Shown here piece by piece: positions 12,501 through 23,533 of a stretch of 64,000 nt of DNA. The notes under the pieces are model-generated. The model worked only from the letters and a program-made list of their open reading frames with translations. It did not search any database and was not told where the DNA came from. Position 1 is the stretch's first letter. Every line of letters starts with the position of its first letter. The translations under genes and the position numbers were made by a program. Source of the DNA: Rhizoctonia solani (Eukaryota; Basidiomycota; Agaricomycetes; Cantharellales; Ceratobasidiaceae); NCBI RefSeq assembly GCF_016906535.1, contig NC_057385.1, positions 1,302,001 to 1,366,000 of the forward strand. Reading direction: 5' to 3'.

Positions 12501-12854
12501 TACCTAATTGATAGCTACTGAACTTGAATGGACATTAGTATGCTGGCTGGTTCTCGTCAGGAGTCAATTCGATTACAACTTCGATCATCATTGTTGGACT
12601 TGCATCCCAGGTGTGGTTACGTCGTCGCCATCCTGGCTGGTACAACAAATACAACTATATTCTTGGTGGTGGACTGGACGGAGGCACACAAACTATCGTA
12701 TTTATACTCAGCTTCGCCGTTTATGGGGCGAGTGGCATAGAAAGGCCATTCCCTAACGTAAGTGTATGCTCGAAATTGACCCGAATCTTTATAACAATTT
12801 CAATTTTAGTGGTGGGGAAACCCGGCGGATATCAATCCTGATTATTGTCTCTAA
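9541..12854 (+). CDS. OPT-family oligopeptide transporter
   Basis: This is a plasma-membrane, proton-coupled small oligopeptide transporter of the OPT superfamily (isp4-like). The soluble N-terminus of about 85 residues is Ser/Asp-rich (DEKSAHADPNDYFDDVKLVK). The membrane core opens with DDGDPSLTLRSFFIGTVVAG, the family's DDPxxPxxTxRxxxxG-type entry. Further landmarks are RPLTVYPSEMVYWGNLPTV (NP-loop region), the loop around LSFDWQYIGSTYMSLPLIQQ, KECPWWWYVILLVLSFFAG, the KIPPRIMFITQMWGTLLGAF signature, and the C-terminal ILGGGLDGGTQTIVFILSFA. It ends PADINPDYCL, TAA at 12852. More than ten introns of about 50 nt split the gene. All expected transmembrane blocks are found in order, so it looks intact at roughly 750-800 aa. 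The substrate (peptide, glutathione or metal chelate) cannot be told from sequence. Confidence 0.9.
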
Positions 12855-13351
12855 ACCCCGCCACACCGACCTGGTGCGCTACCATCGGCCACATTTCCGG
12901 TTAGGGTAATATGAAATGTTGTATTTACTTAAGTGTATAAATTTCAGAATGTCAACTGTTATTGGGAATCTTTCAGACATATGGAACATTGAGGCTATGA
13001 TCTAGAGCGTGCCAAAGTCAGTGTCTCAGTGCCCCAAGTTTATCCATCGCTTTGGACACCCTGGCTAGTAGTGGCCGGGCTTAGTCTAACCCCTAAAAAC
13101 CAGTCTATTATACTGTTTTTTCGGCATATATATACATCATCCTTTCGATGCGTCTCTGGCGCCGAGAGGCGCTGGAACATAAATCGACTGTTCCTGAAAT
13201 TGTCAAATCACCATATATCCCTTTGTCATCAGATGCCCTTCGGGGCGTACAGCCTCAGCATATAGCTTCCGTAACTTGACGTGCCGACCAGCAGCTTAGC
13301 ATAAATTCACTTACGATCTCTCTGGAACAGTGTATTTTCGCAGTATCTACC
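12855..13351. other. Intergenic, OPT transporter to membrane protein
   Basis: This holds 497 nt with the OPT 3' end and the promoter of the next plus-strand gene. I see no supported coding, RNA or repeat feature. Confidence 0.45.
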
Positions 13352-13387
13352 ATGCCCTCTCTCGCTACCATGCCCTCTCTCACTACC
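13352..13387 (+). repeat. Tandem 18-nt duplication containing the start codon
   Basis: Two adjacent 18-nt units differ at one base (ATGCCCTCTCTCGCTACC, then ...CACTACC). Each begins with an in-frame ATG, so the duplication has doubled the start codon of the membrane-protein gene. Confidence 0.8.
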
Positions 13388-14518
13388 AGACCCTCGAGCG
13401 CCCGAACCTCTTCTCACTTTGTGAGTGTATCACAGCCACTCTGGCGTGTGCGAACAGAAACTAAAACCTTGTGTAGAATACGACCCTTACCTCGCCTCTG
13501 TTTAATTTATTCCCTATTGCACCCAGTGGCGAAGGATTAGGATGGGAGCCTAGCTGTTCAGCTCCAAATTGTTTGCCAATCGCAAGTTGGTCGACCAGTT
13601 TTGTCAATTCTACACTTGATTTTTCATACTGGGGTAAGTATAAAATTTCCATGATCATATGCACATATCCCATCTTGCATCACTTGATTAGGCTCTTATG
13701 TTTCGTTTCATGGAATGGTCGAAGGCAGCATGACTGCTCAGATTACCCAAGATGGGCAACAAGAGCAACGGAACCTATCCAATGGCATTCTGCTCACAAT
13801 CAAAAGTTCCCATTTGGGCGATCTTGATTTCCATAACCTCAGTATTAAAATCATTAATGCTTCACCTAATGCTCGCTTGACCGTGACTCGGGTCAGTTTC
13901 AGCGGGTCTTTTTATAACAATGCACGCGGATATGATCGATACGTTGTTCCAAGTAATGATCGAGTACTACATTATGTTGGATTCTCCCGTCGTCCAAGTG
14001 CTGTTAGTTCGCCATCTCCAGCTACGTATGAGTCTAATACTGTGGGAGACAACGCATACATGCATTGGAACGGTTAGTTTATGTATTCAGCCCAATAGCT
14101 GTATCTTACCAACTCACACCCTCATATAGGTACAATGGCCCTGCTGTACGGACCATGTGGTCCATCCAACGGGATCATGCGTGTGACTATTGACGGCAAG
14201 GAGTACACTTCGAATACATACAAACCTTTCCCATCGGATGACTGTCTACTTTTTCAGTCCCGTAGTGTGTCACCGTATACCTATCACGAACTTGAGGTCG
14301 AAAATCTTGACGGCCGGACAATTTCCGTTAACCGGATAGAAATCATACGAGCCACAACGATCAGGTCAGAAGGTTCAAGTAACACGGCCGTAGAGATTAT
14401 GGTGATCGTGCTGTTTGTCATTATGTTGTCCACGGGTGTAGTAGTGCTTTATACGGCCATGACGAGGAAGCCTACAAAGAAGGTTTTTGATGAGTCCCTC
14501 AAGCCCCTCCTGAGGTGA
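13352..14518 (+). CDS. Single-pass membrane protein, lineage-specific
   Basis: I do not recognise a named family. Exons join to a protein with a large, probably extracellular N-terminal region carrying many possible N-glycosylation sites (NTT, NST, NLS, NAS, NGT). One strong transmembrane helix lies near the C-terminus (VEIMVIVLFVIMLSTGVVVLYTAM), followed by a basic stop-transfer (TRKPTKK) and a short cytoplasmic tail ending in KPLLR. The ectodomain repeats a beta-rich pattern (GDLDFHNLSIKIINASPNAR; GIMRVTIDGKEYTSNTY) resembling the jelly-roll type ectodomains common in Agaricomycete single-pass proteins. No clear signal peptide is visible at the N-terminus, which instead begins with two near-identical 18-nt units encoding MPSLAT/MPSLTT, so either ATG (13352 or 13370) could start translation. 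Function is unknown. Confidence 0.7.
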
Positions 14519-14646
14519 TGGGATTTTTGTTTTCACCGCTATGGAGCCAGCTACAAGTAGCATCGTTGAATAGGATGTGTTATCAAATGCGTGACACTCG
14601 AAATATGATATCATGTGACATTCGATAGGATGCAACCAACTTATGT

Positions 14647-17321
14647 ATGCCTGCTGGAGCACCATTCGAGAGCCATGTGGAACCGTACAATCAAATACGT
14701 GTTGAAAATTTCACGAATACAGCCTACAGGCCAGCATGGATAAACCTACTATCACATGTCCACTCTGACCATATACAGGGTTTAAACGCTCCTACCTTCT
14801 CCTCACAAGTCATATGTAGCAAAGACTCAAAAAGCATGCTTCTTCTTCTAGAGTCAGTAGATAATAGGGTAAAATTTGACAAAGGAGTTATAAGTCAGAG
14901 GAAAAGAACTTTTGCTGCACTACAACGCAGCGGGAAGAATTATCGAGATTTGCTGGTGGGTCATCTCTGGAGCCTTGATCCCAGCGTGACCAAATTCGTT
15001 CGACATAGCTTACCCTTCCTTTAAACACACCCACAAAACTCGATATCGGTCCAAGCGAAACCGTTATGATCACGCTGTTGGACGCGAATCACTGCCCGGG
15101 CTCGGTGATGTGTGCCACATTTGTTCATGCGAATAGGTGAACGTCGCTCACCCGCTTGACAATCTCAGGTTTCTAATCGAAGGGAAGCGTGGCATTGTTC
15201 TGCACTCCGGTGATATTCGTGCGGAACCCGCAGCGATCTCTCAAGTTGTTCAAAATATTCATATTGCACCTTACCTTTTCACTGAGAGCCAGCAGAGGAA
15301 GAAGCTCGAGGCCGTTTACCTTGATACTGCCAGTTTCATCGGTACCCAAGTAGTTCCTTCCAAGGTATATTGGTATACTTTTACTTACCTTAATCCGGTC
15401 TTTCTTGTCCAGTATGACAGGCTAGTGCTGTAAGAGGCCTATTGGATATGATGGAGATGTACCCCGAAGATACTTTGTTTTATATTAATATCTGGACGTG
15501 GGGATAGCAGAGCGGTTCAGCACAAGGGTATGATTTATTTATATCATTATATATTTCCTGACAGTCTCTTTTATCAGATACACGTTGGCCGCCATAAATA
15601 TCTTATCCTTTGCTCACTCAAACACTACCAGCCATCCCCTTCCTTCTCAAATCAGGTGTTACCGGATATATTCAAAACAATCTTAACTTGCGATGAGCAT
15701 GTCACACGATTTCATGCCTGCGAACGATGTAACCAGTGCACAACTATCCAACCTGAAAGGCCAGAGCCAAAACGTAGAACACACTGTAACAGTATGGTCA
15801 AGCCAGATCGGAATAAACGAGTTGTGTGGGTAAATCCTGGGGTTATAGCTTCCCCTAGCTGGGAATCTTATATTGAAGAAGTAAACCAACAACTCAAGAT
15901 GGGCAACTTTGTGGACACATTAAAACTCCCTTTAAGTAGACATTCTACCTTGGTAAAATTTTCCTCCTTCGTAGCTTCCACTAGTAGCCTCGGGTTATCT
16001 TTATTATCTAGACGGAACTACAATCATTAATTACCCTCTTGCGTCCCAAGAATGTATATCCAACCACTCTGGTACCGTCTTTAAAGGGTCTCGATTGGGC
16101 GTGTCTCCCTGGAGTATTCGCCGAGAGCCTATCTTCTGATGGATACGAGACACTCCGGCGTTCCACACTGGATGGATTGAAGCAACTGTTCCCTGGCATC
16201 GACCTGATGCCAGAAGGAATGGAAAAGCGAATGGAACGAGTACTAAGCAAATCTGGCCATCCAGACGTAGAACACGAGAATGCGTTTGGATCAGACGAAG
16301 TCGAGTGGACCGAAGCTCGACTCCAGCGCGTCAAAAAAACGAAAGAACACATTGAAACTTACTTGCTATGGCTGTTTGGCCGCCGTGATACTCCAACTTT
16401 GGCGGTCGCGGTAAACACCTTCCCCGCTATTACTTCCCCCACTACAACACCAGCTGTGGATGTAAACATACCTCAGGGACTGTGCCTTACCTGCGCCAAC
16501 TGCTCTACCTGCCGCCCCCAGCCCACATACCCATCCCTGAGGAAGTTTTCAGAAACTGGAGTCAAGTCTATAGAAAATTTGAATTCTTATATAAGGTCAG
16601 GGAGCCTGTCGTTACCTCACACGAGCTCCTCGAACGTGCATACAACTCACTCAGAGATCCTTCCGCCCTACCATAACGAATAAGTAGTAGTTTCGCCTGA
16701 CTCACCAGAGCTTCGCCATAACGGTCATCCGCCCCCGATTGCTCTTAGGACTTCAAGTGACGTGAGCGTCCCGAAAAACGATTGAGATCTGGCCCTGCAA
16801 AACTACGCCAAAATCTACCTCTTAATATCGAGGATCTCGAATTAAAAGGGCCCTTTTCTGTATTGTCAGATCGAATGCCAACTAAATTAGACTCCCATGC
16901 CTCATCATTATTGTCTCAGTCTGACTCAAGTAACAACATGTTCAAAGCAACCCTCGAGACGTTGGCACAGCTTCATACTACACTGAAAAATTCGGAGACA
17001 TCTCTAGGCCCGAGGCTTACTATAATCGATTCATGCCGCCCCCATATTGTAATTCCTACTCGGACCGCTGGGGGCTCATTAAATAGGCGTCTGATCCAAA
17101 ACACCGACCATTGGCGCGGGAATGCTACGACCACATCGACGAACACGAGTTCATCAACGGCTACCTCCCAAACCCCTGTTACTTTTGCCGAGTCAGATGC
17201 ACGCGAGCGACGACGTATCTCAAAGCTGAAGGAACGAGACATTCGGGCACAGTTGGCCAAGCTCCCTCCCGGATTTTCCAAGGCGTTAGTTGAGACCAAG
17301 TCGAAGTCTGGTTCTCAATGA
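14647..17321 (+). CDS. Artemis/Pso2-like beta-CASP nuclease, apparently disrupted
   Basis: This is a metallo-beta-lactamase/beta-CASP DNA-repair nuclease of the SNM1/Artemis group, used for end processing and crosslink repair. Motif 2 is LLSHVHSDHIQGL (HxHxDH). Then come ITLLDANHCPGSVM, the second metal loop LHSGDIRAEP, YLDTASF, the DRMBL-type RTHV region THVGRHKYLI (as IHVGRHKYLIL) and LRPKNVYPTTLVP. A disordered Ser/Thr-rich tail ends KSGSQ at 17319-17321. Two problems stand out. After FYINIWTWG the frame hits TAG at about 15507, and the expected short helix is missing, as if about 22 nt were deleted. Stops in every frame between 16430 and 16790 are not cleared by any ordinary intron I can place. 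It may be a recent pseudogene, a truncated allele or an assembly error; the start ATG at 14647 and the N-terminal half look sound. Confidence 0.65.
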
Positions 17322-17546
17322 TGTTTTCATCTTTTCGGGAATAGGTTCGCTACCCCTTTCTTCCAAAAATTAACCCACTCGAGAGCATAGGAGTAGGTTC
17401 TAATGAGAACTTGATTCATATATCGTCGCTTGGTGTAATTGTTTATATATATGTATCTACGATTTGGTTATTGATATACTAAATTTCACAGTTCACTTGT
17501 TTCCTTCCCGGAAGCTGTTGCGGGTATGAACAATGGAGATGGGAAG

Positions 17547-18053
17547 TTACTCCTCGGGAGGGTTTTCGAACTCATCAGGGTTGTTATTTCGGAAATTCTT
17601 GAACGCATCAAGTCCTTGCTATATGATGTTCACGTGTAAATGTCTGTTCATCCATATTCACTAATTAAACGTACCTGATAACCGTGCTCGTACTCCCAAG
17701 CATGACCTCCTTCGCCCTGCCCTCCGTGCTATGGGTGCATATATGATGAATGCGCAGTTTTAGATATGGCTACAAGATGAATATACCTCGTCGATATGCT
17801 CTTGCAACCTCTGCTCTGCAAGCTCGCCATCCTCCTCGTTGTTTCCGGCACCCCAGCCATGGTCAAAGCCTGTCTCAAAGCGCCAAAGCTCAAGCTCAGG
17901 GTTATCGTGATTTTCGTCCCAGTATGCGACATGGCGTTCTTTCAGGAGATTATTAGATGGAACAGCACTTGAAAAGTCGCAGAGTCAAAACCCACCCTTG
18001 TGCGCCTCACGCTCCTCGTCGCGCTGTTCTATAAAACCACCCCATTGGACCAT
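17547..18053 (-). CDS. Small four-exon protein of unknown function
   Basis: Four exons (18053-17996, 17938-17787, 17728-17675, 17618-17547) join in frame to 111 aa with consensus GT-AG borders. The protein starts MVQWGGFIEQRDEEREAHKE and is strongly acidic and rich in His, Trp, Gly and Glu, with patterns such as AYWDENHDNPELELWRFETG, FDHGWGAGNNEED and GHAWEYEHGYQQGLDAFKNF. It ends ENPPEE, TAA at 17547. There is no signal peptide, membrane helix or cysteine. I recognise no family. The clean exon structure and regular spacing of aromatic residues argue that it is real. It lies tail-to-tail with the broken nuclease gene. Confidence 0.65.
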
Positions 18054-18948
18054 ATTGGGAAATTAACAAATTATTGGTTGAGAGTGAATAGTGTGTGTGT
18101 GGTGAATTGTAAGTCTTCCCCTGTCAAACCGACGCATTTTATGTGCCCTCGGGTTAGCAAACATGTATCTTTCGGCGGTGCAAAACGACCTCCTAAGCAC
18201 GTAATTCCAGGCGACAATACTAAGGAAGAGCTCGGCTTTGGTATCGGGCTGCCGTACATCCCAATTGCCTTCTATACAACATCCCTATATCAAGTACAGT
18301 TCAGCAAGTATTTTCGTAAATATGCGAGGTCCGAGTTGCGCTAGTAGGACATTGCATCTGATGTGCCGGCAGCATTGCCGTTATTGCATCATTTATGAGT
18401 CTACGACCGCCGTCAGGTGGACAAGGGCGGTATGGGGCCATTGATTTATATCACCAGTTCACGGCAGTAGAAGTTAGCTATAAGTCTTGTCCGCAGCACC
18501 GCTTAGGCGTTCGGCCCTTTGAATGAGATAATCAACTTAGCTCAATAGAAGCATATGGAAACCCAAGGATGACTTGATGTGCATACAGCCTGTTTACCTG
18601 GCTTCGGTAGGCTCCCATAAAGCGAACATCATGTACTAAATGCTGATAAATATGAACCATAAGTTACACCTCGGGCTCAAAGCAAATGGCCAACGACCAC
18701 CAGGTTATCCCATCATACAATTTTGTCAAGTAAAACTTGACATGGCGGAAGAGCCTTTTGACTGTGCGTACATAGCGCATGCTCCTTCTATTGACTGGAA
18801 GCTGGAACTTATAAGAATATATTGACGGGCAATTCCCTTTCAAGCCAGCTCTAAAATAAGTTTACACAATTATATTCGATGGCATTCAGCGTCAAGAATC
18901 TTGTTAACCCAACAAAGTATGATAAATTAAACCATTCAATAGAACGGT
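18054..18948. other. Intergenic, no gene supported
   Basis: These 895 nt lie between the small orphan gene's 5' end and the 3' end of the nuclease gene. A short GT run is present near 18091-18102. Open frames are short, without recognisable features. Confidence 0.45.
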
Positions 18949-21385
18949 CTACTTGGGGAATGTGGTTCGCGAGCATTTGGTACCAGAGCAGCTCGTAGCA
19001 CAATAAACCGCATTTTTCGTGCAGGTTGCTGTATATGCAACGCATTTAGGCACCTGCAATAATGGGACCTTTCTGTAGCACTCGTCGCCTTGTTTCTTGC
19101 AGATTGCCGCCGAAGTTCTGTCGATACAATTCGCATTGGTAACCAGAATCTAAAACTAAAATGCGACTTACAAGCAAGTAGCCTGGTTGTTGAAGGGTCG
19201 CAACGGGGCCGCACACCAATTGCCTATCTTCAAGTCGCATGCTTGTGGTGCGGCACCACATAAGCGAACCTTGCCAACACTCGGATCGTGGTCGCTCGCA
19301 CGGAGTGCAGTGGTCTCCCTCCAGGTGTTCACATGGACGTGATCCCACTCAACTTTGATCTTGGTGGAGTTCCAGATGGCGGGTGAGACAAGAGCATGAT
19401 CAAGTTGTTGAGTGTTCATGTCGAAAATATAGGTATAGCGCTCTACTGGATCGCGGTTAACTACAACGTCGAGGTCGCGCATGCCAACGGAATAGTATGG
19501 GTCGAAGGCAACCGGGGTAGACAGGAACTCGTTGAAGTCGCCCGCAATCATGATATTGGCAGCTGGGTCGGCATCAAGGATGGTTTTGATAAATGCCTAT
19601 CAAGAAGGTGGGTAAGTGGCAATAAATAAATTTAATATGAACTTACTGAGGTAACTTTAGCCTGCGCAACACGGGCCTCGATCGCACCATTGGCGGGAGT
19701 GCGCCAGTCGCCCTCGATAGGAGAAGAGCCGCCTTTGGAGGCTTGGTGCACATTGATAGACCAAAGTGTGGCGTTTGTAGCACGAACTCGGAAGTGGGCG
19801 ACAAGAGGTTTGCGAGAGCTAACAAAAGCAGAGTTCTCGGGAGAGACAAGGACTGGGTTGAAACTAGAAGAATGTGAATAAATATACTTGATATCGTCTT
19901 GAAAGCTATGTGAGCATACTTGATGGTAGTGTTTGAACCAGTCCCAGTAACAACCGCACTGTCGTTTGCAGTCCCCTGACGGAAATTGATAATCTCGAGA
20001 ACTTCGGGCTTGTATATGAAGGCCGGACGGATGTTCCCTCCTGGTTCGCCACCATTCTGGACAGGTTCAATACCATTAGAATATTTTCATTGGGAGCCAC
20101 AAATCAAACTCACAGTACCATCAATAGGATCCACTTGTGCCCAAGAGTAGTTAACACCGGCTCCGCCATTCGCAATGCTTGCATTGTGGATGGCTGCCAC
20201 GAGTGCATCAAGTGTACCTTTAGCGCTCGTCGTCCCATCATTGGTCGCACCATTCTCATCTTGGATCTCTTGGAGCCACATCACGTCTGGCGTCTTTAGG
20301 TATTGCACAATATGCGATGCGATGACGGGGAGATGAGCATCCTTGGGGTCCAAGTTTTCAACATTGTAGTCGCCGAGTGTGAGAGTGGAGCAATTCTCTG
20401 AATCAGCAGTGGAGTTGGAGGAGAACTCAGTCGGCACTGGGTTGTATTCTGGAGCAGAAATGACCCGAGGTGCAGTGAGGGGAAGCACGCGATAGGTGTC
20501 AAAGGCATAGGTGAGTATACCGGTGATATCAGTTAGAGTGCTGCCGAGCCGGAGGCCAGTAGAGTTGGCGGCTGCAGGAGGATTTCGAGTACCATCAAGT
20601 GGGGAGCCGACTGCGATCGCCTCAGGGTTTGCATCGGTGGCACCGGTGGCATCTAAAAAGAAACATGAATAAATGAATAAATATGATAACTGAATAATCT
20701 GCTCACCTGAGGTAATGGTCAAACCACCTCGCTTGTTTTTCCCGGTTACTTTCCAGTCACCATGGGTCCAAAAATCACCATATGTGTTTGGAAATCCAAG
20801 GGCGACTGGCGATCGAACAGTAACAAGAGTTCCTACCAGGCTCTGCCAATAATCAAGTCCATAGACAGCGGGCTGGAGAGTGATATTGGAGGTCGAAAGC
20901 TGTGACTGGTTATTAGGGAAACCGAATACGTTCCCGCCGTCAAGAGAGGTGTACTGCTCGGTAGGTGGGCCGGGCCGGTCTTTGCCAATCACGATTGGAG
21001 TGACGGTGTTATTCGAAGAGAGTACTGTGATGTTGGTCGGGGACGTGAGCTCGGTAAGGAAAATATTATCGGTATCGGCTGCAGCCCGATAAAGTGCAAC
21101 ACGAGCGCTACCCAAAGATACGATATCCCCCACCGTAACTTGGCCACGCACCGTAGTCGATGTGGAAAAGACATAAATTCCACTGGACCCAACACTTGTA
21201 GTATTGCCGACATCGGCCAGCCAAAAACCAGAAGGTCCCTTTGCGGTCACAAGCCCTTGTACCGCAACAGTTTGACCAGCATACGGTGAGCCATACCCGT
21301 TCCCGTTGATCGAGGCGATAGAGACGCCCTGGGCAGCAACAGCGGCAATACCTCCAGAGATTGATAGTAAGCGACCGAGCACCAT
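18949..21385 (-). CDS. Secreted endonuclease/exonuclease/phosphatase-fold nuclease (ExeM/NucH-like)
   Basis: This is an extracellular DNase-type enzyme of the EEP fold. The start at 21385 gives MVLGRLLSISGGIAAVAAQG, a plausible signal peptide; an upstream in-frame extension lacks one. An OB-like N-terminal part follows (VSIASINGNGYGSPYAGQ, AVQGLVTAKGPSGFWLAD). The catalytic EEP domain shows GDYNVENL, MWLQEIQDENG (metal-binding Glu), NVHQASKGG, MIAGDFNEF, DHALVSP and ASDHDPSV (catalytic Asp-His). Several N-glycosylation sites suit secretion. Introns of 50-60 nt include one at about 20653-20706 whose length is a multiple of three, so it reads through as coding. Past SVGKVRLCG the chain continues, across an intron starting at 19171, into a Cys-rich tail (CKKQGDECYRK, CSGTKCSRTTFPK), stop at 18949. 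The role is likely nutrient (phosphate) scavenging or degradation of host/competitor DNA traps, by inference. Confidence 0.85.
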
Positions 21386-21956
21386 CTGCGCTATCCGGAT
21401 ATGATCTCCCAGCCTCCGATCCACTTCCTTATATGCGTCCCCGACTAATTGATGCATCTTCACGGTCGCGGCGCCTTCTTCCCCGCACCACGCGCTCGAT
21501 TCCAGCCAAGTCGATCACGTGTGTATAAGAAGCCTCCTTGATAGGCAAATTACCGCGCGTTTGTGGAGAGCCGGTTTATCTGGTATCTCTGCAGTCCTTC
21601 TTAATTACCTTATCTCGTATAAAAGACGTATTAGCTTGGTGGTTCGAAACACATTACAAGGGATATGTGGTAAATTTTGCTTTGCCATACACACAGTCCC
21701 TATTCACAGTCTAAGAAAAGTTAGCAGAGGTAAGCTGTCTTTTGACAGGCTCATGTGGTCGCTTACCAGAGGAATTCCTTGCGACGCACGTTTGTAAGCC
21801 CAAATTTTCTACCCATGTGCACATTGGTCATACCCATCTTCTTGTACCTGGGGTGGTACATTTTCCATAGTTGAGAAGTGATGGGCCTGGAGCGTCCTGG
21901 TTTACCATACGTATTCGAGACCTTTTAATGAAAACACAGGGCATACCTATTCAAGG

Positions 21957-22152
21957 TTAAGGTCCTCGAGCACCCATATTCATCGCGGAGCGCCGCTCTT
22001 CTTCAAAAGAATATTGGACCTCGTTTGTTGATTCGACGGTCTCGCCAGTTTGATTCAGTCGTTCGATCTTGGCTTCCCAGGCGCGAAGATGGATGAATCC
22101 AACAACCTCTTGGCTAAGAAGAATCTCGGTGTAGATCGCAAAACCTTCATCT
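21957..22152 (-). pseudogene. C-terminal coding remnant of an unidentified gene
   Basis: A minus-strand frame of 65 codons reads FAIYTEILLSQEVVGFIHLR, then AWEAKIERLNQTGETVE, and ends EEERRSAMNMGARGP with TAA at 21957. It has the composition of a real protein C-terminus (amphipathic helix, few rare residues), but an in-frame TGA lies just upstream and no further coding exon is apparent. I read it as a gene relic. It could instead be the last exon of a gene whose upstream exons I cannot recognise. Confidence 0.35.
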
Positions 22153-23366
22153 CAATCGTCTATTCCTCACTCTCTGGGGGAGACAATTGAGCATTCTATT
22201 CCGGTATTCAAAATTCCCAGTCGTGGGTGGAAACTCAATCCAAGACCAGATGATGTAAGTTACAAGGCCCAGACAGGTCATGTGGTGCCAGGCAAATTTC
22301 TCTGCAATGAATTTTTGGCAACACTCTTGAGCCCTAGCTATATATAGTTGTTACTGTGGGTTATGACACCTCTGTGCGTTGATAGTCAAAAATTCTGCCT
22401 CTAAATAGCTGTATTATATCTGTTTACGCAAATATCACCGATTCGAGATAGGATTCCTCTATAGAAACAGGAGGTGTTCAAAGAAAATACTGAGACATCA
22501 TTACGAGCACTCTCGATAACTTTGCGCTTGTTCAGTCTGTACTTCGTTTCTCGTAAGCTTCTTAGCTCTTTCTTAAGCACCTAGGGATAACTTACTGAAT
22601 CATAGCGCCGTGGATTGTGTATTCAATAATTCAATTGTCTAATGGTTCTCAAAAGTATAAAGTAGCCTAAGCTTTGTAACCGCCTCATAGATTTGGCTGG
22701 TTTACGTGTATGTGTATTACCACCTTATGGTCTTACATGCCGAGGGCGGTATACGCACCCTCCGATAACGACATTGGTGTCCAATGCCAAACCTTACTGT
22801 TTGGTCCTGGGCTGGGTTTTCCCCAAAAATGCACCACAATTCAAAACATCTTTGCCAATCCTCCGGTCATTCGCCCACTTTGTTCATTATATTATATACA
22901 GTACACCCACTCCATAGTAATGAATGCGTTAACCATGGACAGAGGGAAGCTATATCTAAGTACCTCAGCGTCCTGAATATCTTTTTCAGGTCGTTAAACA
23001 CCTTTGCGTGGTTCTCAACTTCGGGCTCTGTGGGGAACTCTATTGGAGGTGATCATGTGAGTCCGTAACCCGTTCGGAAATCTACCAAACTTGATGGTTG
23101 TGATGCTGATCTCCGGACCGATGAGTTTTCCGGACTCGGACACGGACTCGGACAAAGAAGGAAATGGAGAACGGCGGCTGCGACAGAGTAGCGGACCAGG
23201 CACAGTCATTTCAATGAAATTCGGGCACCAGGGCTAAAAGGATAATAATATACGTAGGCTTGGCGTCCGATCGGGGGCGCACAGTTTTGGCCGAATCAAT
23301 TCGCGACCTGAGCTGGAGGTTGTCCATGTCAAAGAGGCTTGTTCCTCCCCCCTGAACCTCGAAACC

Positions 23367-23372
23367 TATAAG
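23367..23372 (+). promoter_or_regulatory. TATA-like element, tyrosinase 1
   Basis: TATAAG lies 167 nt upstream of the tyrosinase 1 start codon. Its paralogue has a stronger TATAAAA at a similar distance. Confidence 0.35.
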
Positions 23373-23533
23373 AGTCGATGGCCCATATGCAGAGCTCCCA
23401 TCGCCTCTCAACTTTTGATTCTCTGTACGAGATCGCCACCTTCCCTTGCACCGCTACCCCGTAGGCGTTTGTCTACGTACCACACTCTCTTAACCACTTT
23501 CCTTGAGCTTGTGAACCTTCCCTTCTTTTCGCT

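Larger units (their letters stand above)
21386..23533. other. Long intergenic region, mostly empty
   Basis: These 2148 nt hold the nuclease promoter at the left, a coding remnant at 21957-22152 on the minus strand, and the tyrosinase 1 promoter at the right. Remaining open frames are short and unrecognised. Confidence 0.45.
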
